Positions 26,629 to 35,250 of a DNA stretch of 64,000 nucleotides are shown here, piece by piece. Numbering within the stretch: position 1 is the first letter of the stretch; each line of letters opens with the position of its first letter. The stretch is from Granulosicoccus sp. (GTDB lineage: Bacteria; Pseudomonadota; Gammaproteobacteria; Granulosicoccales; Granulosicoccaceae). The stretch is from the NCBI GenBank assembly GCA_020627685.1, contig JAHDGK010000021.1, forward strand, positions 1-64,000, written 5' to 3'. The notes under the pieces were generated by a model. The model worked only from the letters and a program-made list of their open reading frames with translations, had not been told where the DNA came from and made no database searches. A program made the translations under genes and the position numbers.

Positions 26629-28758
26629 GTGAGTAAAAGCATGTTCAGAGCGTTCGGAAAAGTTGGGCTGGCACTATTCTGCATTTTGGTGTCTGGTCTG
26701 GCGATCGCGAATCCAATTGAGGTCTCGCTAGAGCCTGGCGGGAAACCGGGCGTCGTTCAGGTTAGCCTAACCAATACGAGCGCTAATCCGATTTCTGTAT
26801 TGCGTTGGGATACGCCGTTTGAAGACACCTTGTCTCACCCAGTGTTCATCATTCAAAGCCCCACGAAGGGATTTCCCTACAACGCTAGAGCCAAATATAC
26901 AGGCCGTGTTGTTAAGCGATCAGCCGCTTCTGAAAACAGCTATATACAGATTGATTCAGGTGAGACTGTCTCAGCAAGTGTCACACTCAACGAGTATTAC
27001 GATGTAGAGCAGTTTGGCTTATACGGAGTACAGTTTTTCGGGAATATTCGTTACAAGGAATTAGGTGGTATCTCCGGTCGCAGTAAAATCAATCCTCAAG
27101 ATGTTGATGCACTTGAATACACTCACATGCATTCAAACACGATGACTATGGCGCTGCAGCCTAACTTAACGCCCAGATTGAGACCACCGGAGTACGCAAG
27201 CTGTTCGGTACAGGAACAAGCTGACATTGTAGAGGCTGCCAATATCGCGGAGACACTGACACAAACCGCGCTAACAGATCTCAGAAGCCTCACCGCAGCG
27301 GAGCGAGCTAGCTCACCTCGGTACAACACTTGGTTTGGTGCTTACGATGAAACTCGCTATAACCGCGTGATATCGAATTTCGAATCGATACAAAACGCTA
27401 TGGCTGATGAAACATTGCAATTTAACTGCAACTGTAACGAAGCCGGTATATATGCTTTTGTTTATCCCGCCTTTCCCTACAGCATTACCTTGTGTCCGGA
27501 ATTTCGAAATGCACCGCCTAATGGAGAAAACTCTCGGGCTGGCACCATCATCCATGAAATCTCGCACTTCACAGTAGTTGCTGATACTGACGATCATGCC
27601 TACTCACACCAAGGTACTCAGGCACTCGCTATTTCCTCTCCGAATCTTGCTGTGGCGAATGCAGATAGTCATGAATACTTTGCAGAGAATGATCCTGCCT
27701 TACCGATTCGTCGTGCAAACGATGACCCTAACCCGCCTCAGTTCTCTCAGTTGCAGTTAGGAACTCCTGTACAGAGTAGTGTTGCTGCTGGCGAAAGAAA
27801 TACGTATCAGGTGACCAACGCAACGCGCATTGCCTTGGAATCGTTAAGTGGAGACGCGGATTTATACGTGTACAGTGACGATCAACTTAGCGTTGAGATT
27901 TGTCGTTCAAGACAGCAGAGTGCACTTGATACTTGTGAGATTTTTAATAACAGCACGGTATATGTTCAAGTAGCGGGCTTCAACGCTGCCACATATTCCA
28001 TCGTTGCCACAAATAATAATCCCGTCACTAACGATACTGGAATAACGCTCACCTTAGGAACGCCGGTTAATGGCTCAGTGGCACAATCTCAGCAAGTCAT
28101 CTATCAAGTCACTGGGGCGAGTGTTGTCGATTTACAATCCCTTACAGGTGATGCTGACTTATACGTTTTTAACAGTTCGGTCTTCTCAACAGAATCGTTA
28201 GTTTGTTCCTCTGTTAATACAGCTCCCGGTGTCGCATTGGACCGTTGTAATGTCCCAACGTCAGGCACTTACTACATTGCCGCTTATGGTTTTAGTAGCT
28301 CTACCTATTCCATCGTCGCCCGTTCCAACACCTCAACAACCAATATTGTTCGTTTAACACTGGGACAACCCGTCACAGGGGCATTGCAGCAGGGAGAATT
28401 TGACTATTTCGTTGTGTCCGGTGCTAGCTCAGTTGTGTTGACATCTGCGACCGGCGATGCAGATCTACTGGTCACTAACGATTCGAATTTTATTCAAAAT
28501 GACGCCTCCTGTGTGTCCGATGAATTCAGTTCGGACTCAACGGTCGATCAATGCGCTGTGCCTAATACCGCCGATCACTACGTTTTAGTGCGTGGATACA
28601 CAAATGCGACTTACAGTATTGTCGCTAACGGCAATGTGCCCAGTAATGACGACCCGACAACCTCTACATCATCCGGAGGGGGTGGTGGTGCGTTAGGTTT
28701 ATTTGCACTGTTGAGTTTAATGTTGTCACTCTCTATGCGTGCCCGGGTGAGAGGGTAG
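26629..28758 (+). CDS. Secreted M35-like metalloprotease with three C-terminal repeats and GlyGly-CTERM
   Basis: 709 aa; GTG 26629 is chosen because GGAG lies 7 nt upstream. Order: signal peptide (1-27); N-terminal beta-rich pro-domain (~28-140); zinc protease domain with HEISH (309-313) and a downstream Asp/His run (DTDDHAYSHQGTQALA), which fits aspzincin M35 (HExxH plus a third Asp ligand); three tandem pre-peptidase C-terminal-type repeats (~385-660), each with SGDADLYVY-like and TYSIVA segments; Gly-rich linker, hydrophobic helix and basic tail (from about 680), the GlyGly-CTERM signal for rhombosortase processing and type II secretion. The next gene, 5 nt on, encodes a lipoprotein copy of the pro-domain. 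Extracellular protease role inferred. Confidence 0.88.
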   Translation: MSKSMFRAFGKVGLALFCILVSGLAIANPIEVSLEPGGKPGVVQVSLTNTSANPISVLRWDTPFEDTLSHPVFIIQSPTKGFPYNARAKYTGRVVKRSAASENSYIQIDSGETVSASVTLNEYYDVEQFGLYGVQFFGNIRYKELGGISGRSKINPQDVDALEYTHMHSNTMTMALQPNLTPRLRPPEYASCSVQEQADIVEAANIAETLTQTALTDLRSLTAAERASSPRYNTWFGAYDETRYNRVISNFESIQNAMADETLQFNCNCNEAGIYAFVYPAFPYSITLCPEFRNAPPNGENSRAGTIIHEISHFTVVADTDDHAYSHQGTQALAISSPNLAVANADSHEYFAENDPALPIRRANDDPNPPQFSQLQLGTPVQSSVAAGERNTYQVTNATRIALESLSGDADLYVYSDDQLSVEICRSRQQSALDTCEIFNNSTVYVQVAGFNAATYSIVATNNNPVTNDTGITLTLGTPVNGSVAQSQQVIYQVTGASVVDLQSLTGDADLYVFNSSVFSTESLVCSSVNTAPGVALDRCNVPTSGTYYIAAYGFSSSTYSIVARSNTSTTNIVRLTLGQPVTGALQQGEFDYFVVSGASSVVLTSATGDADLLVTNDSNFIQNDASCVSDEFSSDSTVDQCAVPNTADHYVLVRGYTNATYSIVANGNVPSNDDPTTSTSSGGGGGALGLFALLSLMLSLSMRARVRG

Positions 28759-28763
28759 TCTTT

Positions 28764-29300
28764 ATGAATCTTACAACGCTATTTAAGGCCGCGACGATTG
28801 CGTTAACTATTGTGTGTGCATCATGTTCGTCTGCAGGTCAGTCTGGTCAGAAATCGGTAGAGCTGGAGCCTTCAATGCCAATGACCCTACTCAATGTTGG
28901 ATTACGTAAGCCTGACGCATCAGAGTCGGTAAGTTCTTCAGTCATTCAGTTTTTTGTTGTAAACAATACGGCAAAGGACGCTGACCTACTCATTTGGGGA
29001 ACCCCTTTCGAGAAGAGATTATCGGCTGATATTTTTACGGTTAGTAAAAACGGCGTAGCTATGCCCTATTTAGGACGCCTTGTTAAGCGAGGAAAGCCAG
29101 GCGCTCAGGACTACATGCAAATCAACGCAGGTGACACATTGCAAACCTATATTGATATTGCAAGCTACTATGATATGTCTGCGTCGGGTCAATACACGGT
29201 TCAGCTCAAACTGGCCAAAGACAATGGTGGAAGTCGGCTCAATCAAGAAACCACAGTGGCCATTGACGACAATACGGTGATCTTGTCTATTAACCCTTAG
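28764..29300 (+). CDS. Lipoprotein homologous to the pro-domain of the neighbouring M35 protease
   Basis: A 178-aa protein with a lipoprotein signal (hydrophobic core, lipobox CASC near residues 18-21). The mature part aligns by eye with residues ~28-140 of the preceding protease: both have W-x-TPFE--LS, PY--R-VKR, Y-QI--G(E/D)T, YYD and a GxYxVQ near the end. It has no HExxH, so it is a free-standing copy of the N-terminal domain. Such domains in secreted proteases often fold or inhibit the enzyme, so a periplasmic or outer-membrane inhibitor/chaperone is a reasonable guess. The 5-nt gap implies one operon with the protease. Confidence 0.75.
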   Translation: MNLTTLFKAATIALTIVCASCSSAGQSGQKSVELEPSMPMTLLNVGLRKPDASESVSSSVIQFFVVNNTAKDADLLIWGTPFEKRLSADIFTVSKNGVAMPYLGRLVKRGKPGAQDYMQINAGDTLQTYIDIASYYDMSASGQYTVQLKLAKDNGGSRLNQETTVAIDDNTVILSINP

Positions 29301-29361
29301 TAGCTAACTACAAAATTAAGCGGTTGATGATTCGGCAATGAGCACGCTAGCTCAGAACGGG

Positions 29362-30060
29362 TTAGTGTGACGTAAAGAAAAACACCGTAAGTGCCGCATA
29401 GCTGGTTGCCGCAAGAGCTAGCAATCCTTTTACCCAAAGTGCAGGTTTTCGCCGCCATATAACCGCGACTAAAAGAAGTCCTGCAATGCACTCTATCGGC
29501 ACCCAAATTAATGCATGGTGCCTGACATCCCAATAAGAAACGGGTGAGGCATAGATCCGATTGCTGATAGGCCAGAAATGAGGGTGGCCGTCGTCGTGAT
29601 GAAGAGGTAAATCGGTTAAGCAGTGTGCCAGTGCCGCCAACGACAATGTGAGCACGATGTATCCTATTTTCTGCAAACGTCTGTCGAATTGCGATGCTTG
29701 CAACTCAGCTGAGGCTTTCAGCTTGTTGATACCTGACCTTAAATACGCGGTGCTTAATATGCTGAGCGTCAGATAGACAGGGATGGAATTACTAAGTGCT
29801 CCCAGCCACTGCCAGAAATCTGCGTAGTACATCTCCGACCAGATAACCGAGCTGGGAACACCGGTGAGCATGGCGTAACCGAACATGATAAACAGACTTA
29901 AGTCTGGCAGCAGTGCACCCACGACAATGGCGATATAGATGTAGCCTTGTTGTAAAGACTCAGCTGACGAAGGGGCTTCCCGGGTGTCAGCAGAGATCAG
30001 TCGATGAGCAATGCCACCGACTATCGCTGCAGCTAACAGCACATGTGTTTGTGTGTTCAA
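29362..30060 (-). CDS. Integral membrane protein with conserved His/Asp (metal-dependent-hydrolase-like membrane family)
   Basis: A 232-aa protein with five or six hydrophobic helices. It starts NTQTHVLLAAAIVGG and carries GALLPDLSLF, HCLTDLPLHHDDGHPHFWP and a later His pair (VRHHALIW). A start of T-H, a PDLD/S element and a DxxxH-rich loop are typical of the YdjM/DUF457-like membrane proteins once called membrane-bound metal-dependent hydrolases. Activity unproven. It is 29 nt downstream of proW on the same strand, so it may be read from the proXVW message, but nothing links it to betaine uptake. Confidence 0.7.
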   Translation of the reverse strand: MNTQTHVLLAAAIVGGIAHRLISADTREAPSSAESLQQGYIYIAIVVGALLPDLSLFIMFGYAMLTGVPSSVIWSEMYYADFWQWLGALSNSIPVYLTLSILSTAYLRSGINKLKASAELQASQFDRRLQKIGYIVLTLSLAALAHCLTDLPLHHDDGHPHFWPISNRIYASPVSYWDVRHHALIWVPIECIAGLLLVAVIWRRKPALWVKGLLALAATSYAALTVFFFTSH

Positions 30061-30089
30061 TGCCGGCTTCTTAATTTCCTAAAGCGCGG

Positions 30090-31583
30090 TTAATCTCGGG
30101 TTCCTTGAACAACGCGATTCAATATCATGGCGCAAAACAGAATGGCAAAGCCTGCCAGAATACCTTGACCCACTGATGAGTACTGAAGCGCTTCCAGTAC
30201 GTCTTCACCCAGACCTTTTGCTCCAATCAGTGATGCCACGACAACCATTGCAAGAGAGAGCATGATGGTCTGATTAACACCTGCGAGAATTGAAGGTGCA
30301 GCCAGCGGAAGATCAACCTTGGTCAAAATGTACCAGCGCGATGCCCCGAATGCGATGGCCGCTTCACGAACCGACTCAGGCACGCCGCGCATACCCAGAA
30401 CAGTTAGGCGTACGACTGGTGTACCGCCGAATATCATGGTTGTGATAACAGCTGCAGGTTTACCAACGCTAAAAAAGGCGATAACTGGAATCATGAAGAC
30501 AAACGAAGGCATGGTTTGCATGAAATCCATGATAGGTCGAATGACAGCGTAAACTTTGGGTCGCCTTGCGCAAAAAAGACCCAGTGGAATGCCAATGCAT
30601 ATAGATAGCATTGCCGCTGTTCCAAGTAGAGCGAGTGTTGTCATCGCTTTTTCCCAGAAACCGAATAAGCCCATATACGTGAGGAAACATCCGGCGGCGA
30701 TTGCAGCGCCTAGCCCTGCAGACAACCAGGTCAATAAAATAATGAAGCAGGCTACAACCGGCCAGGGTGAACCTACAAATACGATTTCAAGGAAGTCCAG
30801 TACGATACGAATTCCTTGAGAAACCGAATCAAAGAGATAGCGACCATTACTTTTAACAAAGCTAAATGCATTCTCGATACCGGTAATTGCGCTTAGCCTG
30901 ATTTGAGGATCAGTGGGGAAAGTACTTAACCATTGCAGTAGACCCGGGAACGCAAAGTGCACCGTGCTGACGACAAAAACGATCAGTACAAATAAAATGG
31001 TAATAATATTTCTTTGTGTTGTTAACCCGGAAATAATCGAGCGATCGGAAAGCCAAATTGAAAACCTTTTTTCCAGCGCCGGGTTCGCAACGATTCCCTC
31101 GATAATTTTTACGGCGATCAACATACCCAGGCCCAACAGTGCAACGCCTGTGGCAGACGCATCTGCTATCGCAGCTTCTTGCGCAATATCCGCTATGGCT
31201 GTCTCTAAAGAGGCGATGGTTCGCTCGAATACTTCAATTTTGTCGGATTGCTTCTCGATAGCAGCTTCGAGTTGTGCATTGCGGAACTCAAGAGTGCCTT
31301 GTATGTCGACAATTCGTTGTCGTGCTTCAGCACCTAAGTCACCAAACAACCCTCGGCCCAATTGAATGACTGCCATGGTTTCCAAAATAACGAACGGCAG
31401 CCCCCAATTCCACAGGCCGCGCATGCCATACCAAATCGGCCCCAATAAAGCAGCTATTAGGTTAAACGTCCAGCTGAAGCCCGGTCGGCTCCCGATGTAG
31501 TCAAACTGCTTTTGATAATAGCCAGGGTTGCTCTCGACAAACGTTGCGATATCGGTATTTCGTTGATCGGCTGAAGTTGTCAT
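30090..31583 (-). CDS. proW: Glycine betaine/proline ABC transporter permease with N-terminal extension
   Basis: 497 aa against about 350 for E. coli ProW. The C-terminal half is a standard ProW permease with the EAA motif MRGVPESVREAAIAFGASRW and GxxGIPLG-type segments. The extra N-terminal ~200 residues hold a first hydrophobic pair, a predicted coiled coil (about 85-130, RQRIVDIQGTLEFRNAQLE and following), another membrane segment (VALLGLGMLIAVKIIEGI) and then ~190-210 leading into the core. Long ProW forms of this kind occur in marine bacteria. Translated 3 nt after proV, so the genes are one operon. Confidence 0.9.
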   Translation of the reverse strand: MTTSADQRNTDIATFVESNPGYYQKQFDYIGSRPGFSWTFNLIAALLGPIWYGMRGLWNWGLPFVILETMAVIQLGRGLFGDLGAEARQRIVDIQGTLEFRNAQLEAAIEKQSDKIEVFERTIASLETAIADIAQEAAIADASATGVALLGLGMLIAVKIIEGIVANPALEKRFSIWLSDRSIISGLTTQRNIITILFVLIVFVVSTVHFAFPGLLQWLSTFPTDPQIRLSAITGIENAFSFVKSNGRYLFDSVSQGIRIVLDFLEIVFVGSPWPVVACFIILLTWLSAGLGAAIAAGCFLTYMGLFGFWEKAMTTLALLGTAAMLSICIGIPLGLFCARRPKVYAVIRPIMDFMQTMPSFVFMIPVIAFFSVGKPAAVITTMIFGGTPVVRLTVLGMRGVPESVREAAIAFGASRWYILTKVDLPLAAPSILAGVNQTIMLSLAMVVVASLIGAKGLGEDVLEALQYSSVGQGILAGFAILFCAMILNRVVQGTRD

Positions 31584-31586
31584 GTC

Positions 31587-32660
31587 TTACGCTGCCTCCT
31601 GACCTTCTGAAACGATACGCAGTAAGTCGGTGCGTGTTATGGCGCCCACACGTTGATGGGTTTCATCGACGATGGCAATGGGATTCTCAGTCTCTAGTGA
31701 TGCGTCTATGAGCGTACCTAGGCTCGTGCTTTTATCGAAAGCAAGCGCGTCACCCGGCAGTGCGCCATGCTCTGCTTCGAACGCTGCAAGCGGCGTCATA
31801 ACGGCGCTTGCCTTTACAATTTTCAATCTTGATATGCCCGCGACAAATTCAGCCACATAGTCATCGGCTGGATGCATAACAATCTCTTCCGGCGTGCCGG
31901 TCTGTATGACTTGGCCGTCTCGCATAATTGAAATACGGTCACCAATGCGAACAGCCTCGTCTAAGTCATGGGTAATGAAAACAGTGGTCTTTTTGAAGCT
32001 GGCTGCAAGACCCATAAATTCGTTTTGCAGCTGACGCCTGATGAGAGGATCCAATGCACTAAAGGGTTCATCCATCAGCAGGATCTCAGGATCAGCGGCA
32101 AGCGCTCGTGCCAAACCGACACGCTGTTGCATGCCACCTGAGAGTTCATGGGCAAATTTGTTGCCCCAATTGGTCAGCTCGACCATATCCATCGTTCGTT
32201 GTGCTGTTTCGATACGCTGATTTTTACTAACACCACGTATCTCCAACGGCATCGCAATATTGTCAATAACCGAGCGATGAGGCATGAGTGCAAAGTTCTG
32301 GAACACCATTGATATGTGTTGGTTGCGAAACTGGCGTAGGGCTTCAGGGCCCATAGCCATGACATCTTCGCCGTTAACTCTTATGTTGCCGGCGGAGGGT
32401 TCCAATAGCCTGTTTATGTGTCGGACCAAGGTAGATTTCCCACTACCTGATAACCCCATTACGCAAAAAATTTCGCCCAGGCGAATGTCCATAGATGCAT
32501 CGGCAACGCCAACTACGCAGTTATATTGTTGCAAAATTTCTTCTTTGCTTAGCGATTGCTTCTGTAAGGCTGCAAGCGCTTCATCGGCACGTGTGCCGAA
32601 AATCTTCCATACGTTGGATATTTCAATAGCGTTGGGTGTATCGGCTGAAACAGTTGACAC
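31587..32660 (-). CDS. proV: Glycine betaine/proline ABC transporter ATP-binding protein
   Basis: A 357-aa ATPase of the ProV/OpuA class. Walker A GLSGSGKST, Q-loop VFQNFALMPHRSV, signature ELSGGMQQRVGLARALA, Walker B EILLMDEPFSALD. The N-terminus IEISNVWKIFGTRADEAL is ProV-like. After the ATPase (from about residue 275) a CBS-type region (NPIAIVDETHQRVGAITRTDLLRIV) is present; in OpuA/ProV-type systems CBS domains sense ionic strength. Only one CBS repeat is clear. The start ATG at 32660 follows a stem-loop after proX. Confidence 0.93.
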   Translation of the reverse strand: MSTVSADTPNAIEISNVWKIFGTRADEALAALQKQSLSKEEILQQYNCVVGVADASMDIRLGEIFCVMGLSGSGKSTLVRHINRLLEPSAGNIRVNGEDVMAMGPEALRQFRNQHISMVFQNFALMPHRSVIDNIAMPLEIRGVSKNQRIETAQRTMDMVELTNWGNKFAHELSGGMQQRVGLARALAADPEILLMDEPFSALDPLIRRQLQNEFMGLAASFKKTTVFITHDLDEAVRIGDRISIMRDGQVIQTGTPEEIVMHPADDYVAEFVAGISRLKIVKASAVMTPLAAFEAEHGALPGDALAFDKSTSLGTLIDASLETENPIAIVDETHQRVGAITRTDLLRIVSEGQEAA

Positions 32661-32715
32661 AAATAACTCTCAATGTAAAAGGGAAAAGAAGCTGGTCTTG
32701 GGCTTAAAAGGCGGG

Positions 32716-32746
32716 ACCCCATCGACGCAGAATGTGCCGATGGGGT
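32716..32746 (-). terminator. Intercistronic stem-loop between proX and proV
   Basis: Perfect 9-bp stem ACCCCATCG/CGATGGGGT with a 13-nt loop. It lies 20 nt beyond the proX stop within the proX-proV gap and has only a short T run on the minus strand (CGCCTTTT). Best read as a partial terminator or mRNA-stabilising hairpin that lets the abundant binding protein be made in excess over the ATPase and permease, as known for many binding-protein-dependent operons. Confidence 0.6.
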
Positions 32747-32765
32747 TTGAACTTGCGGAACTACT

Positions 32766-33728
32766 TTATAGTCCGAGCCAGCCGTCTACTCGATCTGAAT
32801 TTGCAGCTACCCATGCTTTGGCGACATCAGCAGCAGCTGTTCCACCTTCAATTTCAAACGCGAACTGCGAAACATCATCACCGGTTAGCGCAATGTTCTG
32901 CACCAGTTCTGCAATGATGGGTGAGCGATCAGCTAAAGAATTAGAGTAGGCAATTTGTACCTGCTTCAATGCATCTTCAGTCATAACCTTGGAGTTTTCA
33001 AACCAGTTAGGGTCTTGGTCTGGTTGCAAGGCATTGTATTTCTCAGCATCAAACTCAGGCTCGGACAGTCTCACGATGTCATGCTGGAACCAGATCGCAT
33101 GGGGTGAGTAACAATAGAATGCGTAACCAATGCCTTTCTCAATGGAGTCACCGACGGTTGCTGTCATAACCGCTTGGTCTGCACGGATAGGTTCCATGAA
33201 TGGCATTAGACCGTAGTCGCGCACTTTCACCTGATTAACGTTTGCCGATGCCCAGCCGGGCGCACCGATCCAGATTTCGCCTTTGCCGTTACCGTCTGCA
33301 TCCATGAGCTTTGCAATTTCAGGGCGAGCTAAGTCAAAAATTGAGGTGACGTTGTTCGCTTCAGAAAATGCTTTCGATACGCAGAAACTCTGCTTTCCTT
33401 CGTAGGAATTTTCGGATAGGGATACGTTACCGGTGCCATCAACAAATTTGTCTGTGAAACTTTTCTGATTGGGGAGCCATACGTCCGGGTGGATGTCGAT
33501 GTCGCCTTTACCATCGTCCATCGCTTGGAAAATGGCTGCGTTGTTACCGGGGACGAGTTCTGCTTCTCCACCGATGCGAGAAACAACGATTTCCTGGATC
33601 AGGTGCGCAATAGCCTGGGCGCCCGTCCACGAGGGTGCTCCGATGTTGACTTTTTCAGCGGCGTTGGCGGCTGTTGTTGCCATGGTCAAGGCGCTGGCGC
33701 AGGCCAGTGCTGTGAATGTCTTCTTCAT
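32766..33728 (-). CDS. proX: Glycine betaine/proline-betaine periplasmic binding protein
   Basis: 320 aa from ATG 33728 (an upstream frame extends to 33884 across the promoter region). Sec signal peptide MKKTFTALACASALTM... ending AANA/AEKV; mature OpuAC-type binding protein with NIGAPSWTGAQAIAHLI, APGWASANVNQVKV and a C-terminal KAWVAANSDRVDGWLGL. Trp residues near the first segment and in VWLPN are placed like the aromatic cage that binds the trimethylammonium group. First gene of a proX-proV-proW operon, the reverse of the E. coli order. It feeds the ProVW importer for osmoprotectant uptake. Confidence 0.92.
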   Translation of the reverse strand: MKKTFTALACASALTMATTAANAAEKVNIGAPSWTGAQAIAHLIQEIVVSRIGGEAELVPGNNAAIFQAMDDGKGDIDIHPDVWLPNQKSFTDKFVDGTGNVSLSENSYEGKQSFCVSKAFSEANNVTSIFDLARPEIAKLMDADGNGKGEIWIGAPGWASANVNQVKVRDYGLMPFMEPIRADQAVMTATVGDSIEKGIGYAFYCYSPHAIWFQHDIVRLSEPEFDAEKYNALQPDQDPNWFENSKVMTEDALKQVQIAYSNSLADRSPIIAELVQNIALTGDDVSQFAFEIEGGTAAADVAKAWVAANSDRVDGWLGL

Positions 33729-33773
33729 AAATTTTTCTCGAAAATGTCCACTTAGATTTATTGGGGTCCAAGA

Positions 33774-33789
33774 CAAGAATAAATTCTTG
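33774..33789. promoter_or_regulatory. Perfect inverted repeat CAAGAAT-AA-ATTCTTG upstream of proX
   Basis: A 16-bp palindrome with 7-bp arms, 46 nt before the proX ATG, where a repressor or the RNA polymerase binding site would lie. Candidate operator; the regulator is not identified. Confidence 0.45.
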
Positions 33790-33830
33790 CCACGGAACGG
33801 AAATGGCAATGAACTAAATTGCTCACTACC

Positions 33831-33850
33831 GTAGAAAAGTGAATTTCTAC
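33831..33850. promoter_or_regulatory. Inverted repeat GTAGAAA-N6-TTTCTAC upstream of proX
   Basis: Perfect 7-bp arms with a 6-nt spacer, about 103 nt before the proX start and 42 nt past the first palindrome. Candidate second operator or activator site. Confidence 0.4.
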
Positions 33851-34128
33851 TCTTTAAGTAACACAAGGCTGTTGTAATGAGCAAATGTGCTCGATGTCTG
33901 GGCGCAATGCACTCCCATAGTTCGCGGGTTTACGGTGAATACATTCAACAAATCCTATGTAACTGTGGCCTATGGCTGTGACTCAGCACCGCTATTCGGC
34001 GTTGCATTGCCGCATTAGACAGGTTTTCTGAAATTTTTTGCCCAAGCTGCAATCAAACGAGTCTCCCGTTCGTTGTTACCTATAAGAGCCGGTAAATCCG
34101 CGAAACATAAGCAGACCCCCAAATTATT

Positions 34129-34650
34129 GTGTTTTCTCCCGCTAACAAGCAATCCGTTGAATCGCTGATACAGGCAGGGTATCGCTATGCCTGCGCGCTA
34201 CAGCAGGATCCGGGAGAGGCTCAGGGGCTGGTTCACGAGGCATGGCTTCGCGCGAGCCGAATGCATTCTGCACCGCCGGATAAAGCGTTGCTCTTTCGCT
34301 GTGTCAGAAATATCCACATTGACCAATATCGGCGGTCCCAACATGTTCGATTTTCAGCGGTTGATGATTTAGGTCGGGATGCCGGTGACCAAACAGGATC
34401 GTTTGATGTCGTCGAAGTGCCGGATGCACAGTTGCAATCGGCGCTCAACCAGCTGCGTGATACCGAAAGGGAGGCATTGTTCCTCTCGGTTGTTGAAGGC
34501 TACACCGCCAATGAGATTGCCGCGTTAACAGGAAGTAGCCGAGGAACGGTTTTGAGCCTGATCCACAGAGCCAGACTGAAACTAAAGAACCTGATGCAGG
34601 AAGACAATGTGACGCCGTTTAAGAAAGATTTGGGTAGAGGTCGATCATGA
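34129..34650 (+). CDS. ECF-type RNA polymerase sigma factor
   Basis: A 173-aa group IV sigma factor. Region 2 is seen as ALLFRCVRNIHIDQYRRSQ and region 4 as LRDTEREALFLSVVEGYTANEIAALTGSSRGTVLSLIHRARLKLK, a helix-turn-helix of normal ECF form. The start is GTG 34129; no strong ribosome-binding site is seen, so it is the least certain part. The stop overlaps the next gene by 4 nt (ATGA), the usual coupling of sigma and anti-sigma. Regulon probably includes the three thioredoxin-fold genes downstream. Confidence 0.9.
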   Translation: MFSPANKQSVESLIQAGYRYACALQQDPGEAQGLVHEAWLRASRMHSAPPDKALLFRCVRNIHIDQYRRSQHVRFSAVDDLGRDAGDQTGSFDVVEVPDAQLQSALNQLRDTEREALFLSVVEGYTANEIAALTGSSRGTVLSLIHRARLKLKNLMQEDNVTPFKKDLGRGRS

Positions 34651-35234
34651 CTGAAATAGATGATCGTTTGAGAGACCACTACCGTGGTTTCGAATTGGAT
34701 GAACATTCGATAAACACCATCGTTGCTTCTGCGAATACGTCTTCTCTGTCCAGATTGAACGGCTACTCATTGCCTTTCAAAGGCTTCATGTGGGCGGCCG
34801 CGGCGGTACTGGTGTTGTCCCTGAGTGTAGGCATCCATGAATACGGGACGAGTACTGAACGTACAGCTCGTACATTAAATGAAGCTGCCATGAATCACTC
34901 CACACGATTCAAACTGGAGTTTGAATCAGAAAACATCGCTGAGATAGATGAAAGTATGTCTCAGTTGCAGTTCGCGCTTGCGTTGCCCTCGGAGTTTGGA
35001 GAAAAGTTCAGTGTTCTGGGTGCCAGATATTGCACTATCAACGGTGAGCTAGCAGCACATGTAAAGCTCTTAGATAAAACAACGGATAAGCAAGTCAGCT
35101 TGTTCATGACTCGCTCGGTTGAGAACCTACAAAACATCAAAGATACCCGTGAACGAATTGATGGTGTGAATGTCAAGCTATGGAACGAGTCAGGTCTGTT
35201 CTATGCCCTGGCTAGCCGTTCACCACTGATATAA
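34647..35234 (+). CDS. Membrane anti-sigma factor
   Basis: 195 aa: a cytoplasmic N-terminal part (~1-45: RLRDHYRGFELDEHSINTIVA), one membrane helix (~47-63: GFMWAAAAVLVLSLSVGI) and a ~130-residue outside domain. Location right after, and overlapping, the ECF sigma gene, and the one-helix topology, identify it as an anti-sigma. It is not a zinc-binding ZAS type: no HxxxCxxC is seen in the N-terminal part. One Cys (ARYCTIN) lies in the periplasmic domain and could sense redox state; that is inference. Confidence 0.78.
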   Translation: MTEIDDRLRDHYRGFELDEHSINTIVASANTSSLSRLNGYSLPFKGFMWAAAAVLVLSLSVGIHEYGTSTERTARTLNEAAMNHSTRFKLEFESENIAEIDESMSQLQFALALPSEFGEKFSVLGARYCTINGELAAHVKLLDKTTDKQVSLFMTRSVENLQNIKDTRERIDGVNVKLWNESGLFYALASRSPLI

Positions 35235-35250
35235 GGATGTCTTAAATAGA

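Larger units (their letters stand above)
33729..34128. other. 400-nt divergent intergenic region: proX promoter side and ECF sigma promoter side
   Basis: No credible gene. The left half, nearest proX, holds two perfect inverted repeats (33774-33789 and 33831-33850, listed separately) likely tied to osmotic or other control of proXVW. The right half leads to the ECF sigma gene; I searched for a GGAAC / GTC-type ECF promoter at normal spacing and found no convincing pair. Confidence 0.6.

Noticed and set aside
30913-31365. 150-codon plus-strand frame
   Set aside because: Antisense of proW.
32284-32949. 221-codon plus-strand frame across proV and proX ends
   Set aside because: Antisense shadow of two well-supported genes; no coding features.
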